Shown here: one piece after another, positions 33,761 to 38,660 of the stretch
How positions within the stretch are numbered: position 1 is the first letter of the stretch
How the letters are laid out: every line of letters begins with the position of its first letter
Origin: Helochares maculicollis
Taxonomy: Eukaryota; Arthropoda; Insecta; Coleoptera; Hydrophilidae
Direction of reading: 5' to 3'
DNA length: 38,660 nucleotides
Assembly (NCBI GenBank): GCA_033557835.1
Contig: JAWQRO010000456.1
Location: 1 to 38,660, forward strand
Position numbers and translations under genes: made by a program
Notes under the pieces: generated by a model
Seen by the model: the letters and a program-made list of their open reading frames with translations, nothing else
Told to the model about the DNA's origin: nothing
Database searches by the model: none

Positions 33761-36039
33761 TAATGCAAGGAAAGCTCGCTTAATTTACAATCTGCGAAAT
33801 GGATGCATAAATCTTTCTAACTGAATGTTGCTTTTGCTAGTATTTTTAGAAGTGAAGATGAAGTAACTCTTTTGTTATTCAGTGTATCCCTTGATGTATG
33901 GATATTTCTTCGTCATCAAGCTGCCGCTTTTCTGTAAGTTATCATGCAGGAGGCTATTACGGTTAAGGTTGGCTGAAATTTTAAATCATTAGCTATATAA
34001 CTTTCGGCGTTAAGGAAATAGAAATGGTATGGATTTTTTCGAGCGCGTGAATCTTAGTGCAAGCAAGATGATTTGGGCGTACAAATTTTAGGCTGTACTT
34101 GAACATGCTTTTCTGGCGCCGTTGAATTTACTGCGCATGAATGTGTTTAGATTTGAGTGCATTTATGGTTGATTTATTGAGAGAAGATTGATTTGTTTGT
34201 GAGCTCCGAGGGTTGCCTGAGCGGAATAAGTTGTTTTGCAAAATCCATGGTTGCAACGTTTGTTCGATTAAAATGTATGCGCTCCATCTGTATTAAAACC
34301 ATTGTATTATCCCCCTTGCGTAACTTGACAAAAGCGACTTCAAGTGTTATGAGTGTGGTCACAATCTATCATAGTGCTTGGTAACGCCAGGCAATTCGTT
34401 TCATTAATTCCAGCGAATTACCTAACTGTCATAATTTTACCATTACGTGATTGGCCGATAAGATGTGTTTGACTATTTTTGAAATTGTTAATGTTTATTT
34501 TTTATTTACAGGTAAGTCCAGTTTCGCTTCGTGAATGATTTTGTAAGTATAAATCACATTGAACAGAATATAGCTTATGACATTAAAATATGCACAAGTG
34601 CTCTTGTAGCACACAAAATGATTGTTGCCAGTCCTGTGATTTCAAATATAATTTTTTGTAGTAAAATTGCATTTGCGAAAACTGGCGAGCTGAAGATCGA
34701 TTATTGCGGAAAGTTTTAAGCGGAAAAATTGAAATAAAGTTAATTATTTCATCCGCACTCTTTATACGTTAACCTTCATTGAACCTGTCGCTTCTGAAAT
34801 ACAAACCTTTGCCTTGCCAGCATATTTTAATTACATCCTCAAAAGCTTAATTAAACGATAACCAATATCCTCAACCTCGCACAAAAACTTTAATTAAGAT
34901 AATTTTACAATACTGGTCTTTCTCCTCTTTACACACGACATTGCTTATCACAAACCAACAATTGTTACCAACATTTTATCATTCATCGACTAATTGTTAT
35001 TTTAACCACAATTAGTAGTCTTGTTTAAACTGTCCAGACAAGTGAACACGAACATTTGAATAATATTGTTGAGTCTTAGAAGAAAATTAATTAGTTATTA
35101 CTTATATAGCTTTCTGAACATAAGTTCAAATACGAAAAATTGTTCGACATAAACAAACGAAATTTGCTTTCGCTAACATATATTTTTTGTCTCTATAAAT
35201 ACGAAAAAGTGTTAAAAAGGTAATATTTCTATATTGTTACTCATTTTCAAAGCCTTTACTTTAAACCTCGCATCTGTATGTGTATATTATTAAACATTAA
35301 TATCTTTTAATGCCAAGATTTTTTATTATCTATGTGCACTCAATAAATGCGATTAGAGATAGCGATGTACGTACCATTATTAAAGTGGACTAGCTTTTTT
35401 TAATTCGTTAATAAAGCAACTGTAGGAGACCGTCCCAGCTTTCATTACTTAAAACGATTACCAATAAATTATATGCAAAGCTCATGATTATGATTATCTT
35501 AAGTAAGGTCTCATTATTCAATGAACGTCTATTAACATGATTAACGTAACTCTTAATTGGGAGAAGAGGTTAATTGGAAAAAGTCAGTAGCTACTGGTTT
35601 CCTAGGATGTTATGCCAAACAATACATATGCACAGAATATGAAACCATCTACCATTCAGAGCGTATGCATAATGCACAAGCTGATGGCGAGCGTACAGAG
35701 AGGTTGTGTTGTGAGAATCCCCTATCGAAGGGAGGGTCAACGAACTGATAATTTAATTCTTTCAACTGACGCGGGAAGTGCCTCTGATGTGCAAGTGAGG
35801 CCCTCAACTGCGTATGGTGCATTAAACGGCATTGAAATAGAATTCGGTTGATTTTAATTTTATGTACATTATTCCTTTTCATAATGTTTCGTACGAGAAG
35901 CTTTCCAAATTGTCGAAAAGCTTTTCTTTTGCATTTCTAAGAAACCCCGAGCCAATCCGCAGCAGACATCTTTGGAAACAATCTACTGGTTTGTGAACTC
36001 TGTGAATCTCCCCTATATTCTATAGGAGAACCATATCAA
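33761..36039. other. No gene recognised
   Basis: AT-rich DNA. Short open frames, for example 35612-35851 (+, 79 codons), have ordinary composition but no recognisable domain and overlap frames on the other strand. Confidence 0.55.
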
Positions 36040-36310
36040 TGTACCCGGAGGTACAGGCTTATTATAATGCGATCGATCGGGAGGAGGCAGCAGCAATACG
36101 TGATAAAGGAGACCCTTAATCAGATGCTGCACCATCACACATGGACGAAGAGCATGTATACTTATTGAACATAAGGGGTTGTTGGTTATTTAAAGGTCCA
36201 GATCGATGCGATAAGCTGTGCAATTATTTATGAATTATGCAAATCAGGCAGCCAGCCGGAGGTTTGCAACATGTTAAAGCGGAAGAATCGATCACACCGG
36301 GAACGGTTAC
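36040..36310. promoter_or_regulatory. Mixed-composition patch with octamer ATGCAAAT
   Basis: A locally GC-richer stretch holding TTTATGAATTATGCAAAT. ATGCAAAT at 36237-36244 is the octamer bound by POU-domain factors, and TTTATG resembles a Caudal/Abd-B-type core. CGATCGATCGGG lies at about 36070-36081. An enhancer is a possible reading, with low confidence. Confidence 0.2.
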
Positions 36311-38640
36311 ACTGAATTTCGGATACTAAACGTTCGTTTCCCTTTAAAACTGTTTTAATGTCATAAACGGCATTCTATATTTGGAAGTACACACGTATTA
36401 CTTATTCTGCATTTGATTAACGCCGAAGTTGATGGAAAAAATTGTTTAATTGGTCAATGCCTTCCCATGGTCGTGTTCGCTCAAGTTATGAAAGAGATAG
36501 CTTGCTTGTTTACTTCTGGTTTTATTAACTGCTTGGTGAGATACACATGCCATCTAATTTAGCTACCTGATGTAGCCTCTTTAAAAGCGATGTAACAGAG
36601 GAGGCAGGTGCTTCGCTTACGCGTTGGCTTGGCTCTCTTTAAGAGCTGAGGCACATCACAGATCAATGGTATAATGGAAAATGAGAACATGCTGCATACT
36701 CAATTTGATCAAAAAGATCATCATTTATTTATTTCAGAACTAAAATAAGAAACAAGGAATATAATCTATGATAAAATCATCAAATCAGGATTTATCTATA
36801 TAAAAATCTATCAAATACTACAAGATCTAAAAGCACTTAAAAACCCATATTCTTTTGAAATTCAGTGCACTTTAGAGCAATTATGTTTAGTGAGCAAACA
36901 TTTATTTATTTTAACAAACGACGTAATTTCGAGATTTCCGTAAGGCAGATGCTTATTATAAATAGCGAGCACATATACTAAGTGCTAGAATTGAGGGTTA
37001 TTTGACAAATAGATGATATGTCTAGCTTGGAGGTTTATTTATTAGTTTGCCATACACTACCAGCAAAGTAAAACCTCCATTGCAGTGCCCCGACCTAATA
37101 TTTAATGTTGACTAAAACAATACTGCATACATTACTCCTATAAGTCATAAAATAAATGTCTTCTAAGGTGCTCGAAAATGCGCAAATAATAATCCGCGCA
37201 ATTCTACTGTAAAGAACAAAGAAGAAACATTCCGTATGAACTTCCCAATAATCCCTTAAATAGATTTTTGTGATATATGCTCGAACTAGCCGCAAGTGTG
37301 GTAATTCTAGACCATATAATTGCTGTCCATTTGCTGTTCGTTTGTAGTGATTTTGTCGGTACACATTTACCATGGAGTTTCAGTCCCTATGCTTGGCAAC
37401 TGTCAGTGTCTCATTTAAAGAGCTTATGAGTGTATAGATATTAGGAAAACAAAATAATGTGTAAAAGTCACATCCGGGACCATTTGCCTCTTTTGCAACT
37501 AAGCCGGTGGCCGTTTTAACCTTAAATATTAGATTAGGTTATGCCTATTAGTGCAGTTTCCACTAGCAATGAGACTTAGTCCCCGATAGAGGACTTCTTT
37601 TAGCACTTTTCTCATGTTAGGAAGCACTGGCGCGCCATCGCTAACACTAAACCTATACGAAGGATGTTTGATAAGGATTTCGTCTTTTGTTTATAGTCAA
37701 CAGACGCAGTTGCTCACTTGTATTGCTGAGCGATATTTAATAAACTCGTTGTTAATCTCATGCCTTCTGATCAAATATTTTATTGTGTTTTGTAGAGTTG
37801 CCTTTCTATGGCATTTTTTCCTGGCTCTTAAAACAGTCTTAGATCTTTCATGGCCAGTGTCTCAGACTCCTCGTCTCTTTTTATACTTTTGTGATTCGTT
37901 ACCCACTATTCATTTGGAAGAAATAATAGGAATCTTCATGCAAAGCATCTGGTTTACGTACAGATTGCTGTCGCCAAACTCTTAAGGAGTTGATATATAA
38001 TGGCGTAGTAGAATGTGAATACAACTATCTGCCCATAGTTTACCAACAATGAATATAAAAAGACAATCCCCTTAATCAAAGAGATCCCTTAGTCTAAGCC
38101 TGTTGGAACATCGACATATCAAAAATATATGTGAATTGCTACAAAATTTGTACATTTTGGCAATGTGCTCTCGGTATAAACTGGTTTTGAGTGATCCAAA
38201 ACAAAATAGAAGTTGCAAAAAAAGAAGGAAGGGTTTTCGACATGTTTACCACATATTCTTTTGATGAGTCTTTCATCTTTCTACTCGCTAAATACTTTAT
38301 TCAATTACAAATACAATTGACTATTTGCTACTAAATTTCATTTGTGACTATCCAGTTCTATCTCCTAAGCTACAAGGTCTTTAAATGCGACAGTCACAGT
38401 TGCTAAGCGTACGTCCTGAAAACTCCGCAGTTAAACCACATGGTTATCAAATGCTAAACCTTAAATTAAAATAGTCATTATTAAATCGATTAGTTGGAAA
38501 TAAATTCATTCACCTTTACAGTTAGGCTCTCAATAGTGAAGGAATTTTGTTTTAAAAATTTGCCAAACATTAGCATTGCCAATTTGTAACTTATCAAACA
38601 AGCAAAACCTAACGGTTATCTTGGATTAATCTTTATATCC
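36311..38640. other. No gene recognised; longest open frame of the window
   Basis: The longest uninterrupted frame of the window, 123 codons at 37614-37985 (+), is rich in Leu, Phe, Ile and Ser, with a hydrophobic stretch around residues 43-80. That is what T-rich DNA gives in this frame. I recognise no family and treat it as chance, though a small membrane protein cannot be excluded. A 92-codon minus-strand frame (37095-37373) is equally unrecognised. Confidence 0.45.
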
Positions 38641-38660
38641 ACACACACATATATATATAT
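38641..38660. repeat. (CA)n(TA)n microsatellite cut by the window end
   Basis: ACACACACATATATATATAT runs to the last base of the window, so its full length is not visible. Confidence 0.85.

Noticed and set aside
36844..36990. Possible further mariner fragment (CCATATTC followed by a weak C-terminal-like reading)
   Set aside because: Only a short CCATATTC-like match. The downstream reading does not follow the transposase order.
37614..37985. 123-codon open frame on the + strand as a gene
   Set aside because: Leu/Phe/Ile-rich product of T-rich DNA, no recognisable domain, no splice or start context that sets it apart. A frame of this length is plausible by chance in 38 kb searched on six frames.
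1..38660. CRISPR array, prophage, operon or other bacterial system
   Set aside because: No regularly spaced direct repeats with unique spacers, no ribosome-binding sites with long genes, and clear eukaryotic transposon content.

Overview
The window looks like non-coding DNA from an arthropod, most likely an insect. By eye it is about two-thirds A+T. It has no bacterial-style gene packing, no operons and no convincing protein-coding gene, and its longest open frames (about 100-125 codons) are what chance gives in such DNA. The insect assignment is an inference. It rests on decayed mariner transposons of several subfamilies and on microsatellite-headed repeats of a kind familiar from insect genomes. 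I found no rRNA, tRNA, snRNA or known microRNA, and no host exon I could recognise. The window could be intergenic or inside a long intron.

Layout. 1-13.1 kb: unique-looking AT-rich DNA. It contains two very AT-rich blocks (2.14-2.57 and 9.48-9.96 kb), a G-run cluster (2.58-2.63 kb), a degenerate TGAC microsatellite running into a repeat with ~150-bp internal units (4.97-5.7 kb), and a GC-richer patch with an ATGGCGGC motif (11.0-11.26 kb). 13.1-20.8 kb: a cluster of four dead mariner elements, A 13.13-13.78, B 15.86-16.86, C 18.87-19.47 and D 19.66-20.77 kb. All four read on the + strand and they come from at least two or three subfamilies. D keeps near-intact terminal inverted repeats and TA flanks but has lost its first catalytic Asp. 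C is a 597-bp internally deleted derivative with both ends. B keeps a clear left end. A has no identifiable ends. GC-richer unique patches at 15.05-15.74 and 17.46-17.76 kb lie between them.

20.8-38.7 kb: AT-rich DNA with a 22-bp minisatellite (22.47-22.67 kb), a second microsatellite-headed repeat (23.64-23.89 kb), a GC-rich island (24.4-25.0 kb), two related ~180-bp repeats of which one has perfect 15-bp inverted ends (25.96-26.14 and 26.51-26.69 kb), a perfect 20-bp palindrome beside a GAAC microsatellite (30.2 kb), a duplicated 17-bp palindromic motif (30.45 kb) and several candidate regulatory patches (31.4, 33.4 and 36.0 kb).

There is no set of genes acting together. The only coding history visible is transposase, and every copy is broken. 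I found no new biological system. The strongest observations are the mariner cluster, the two small repeat families and the minisatellite.
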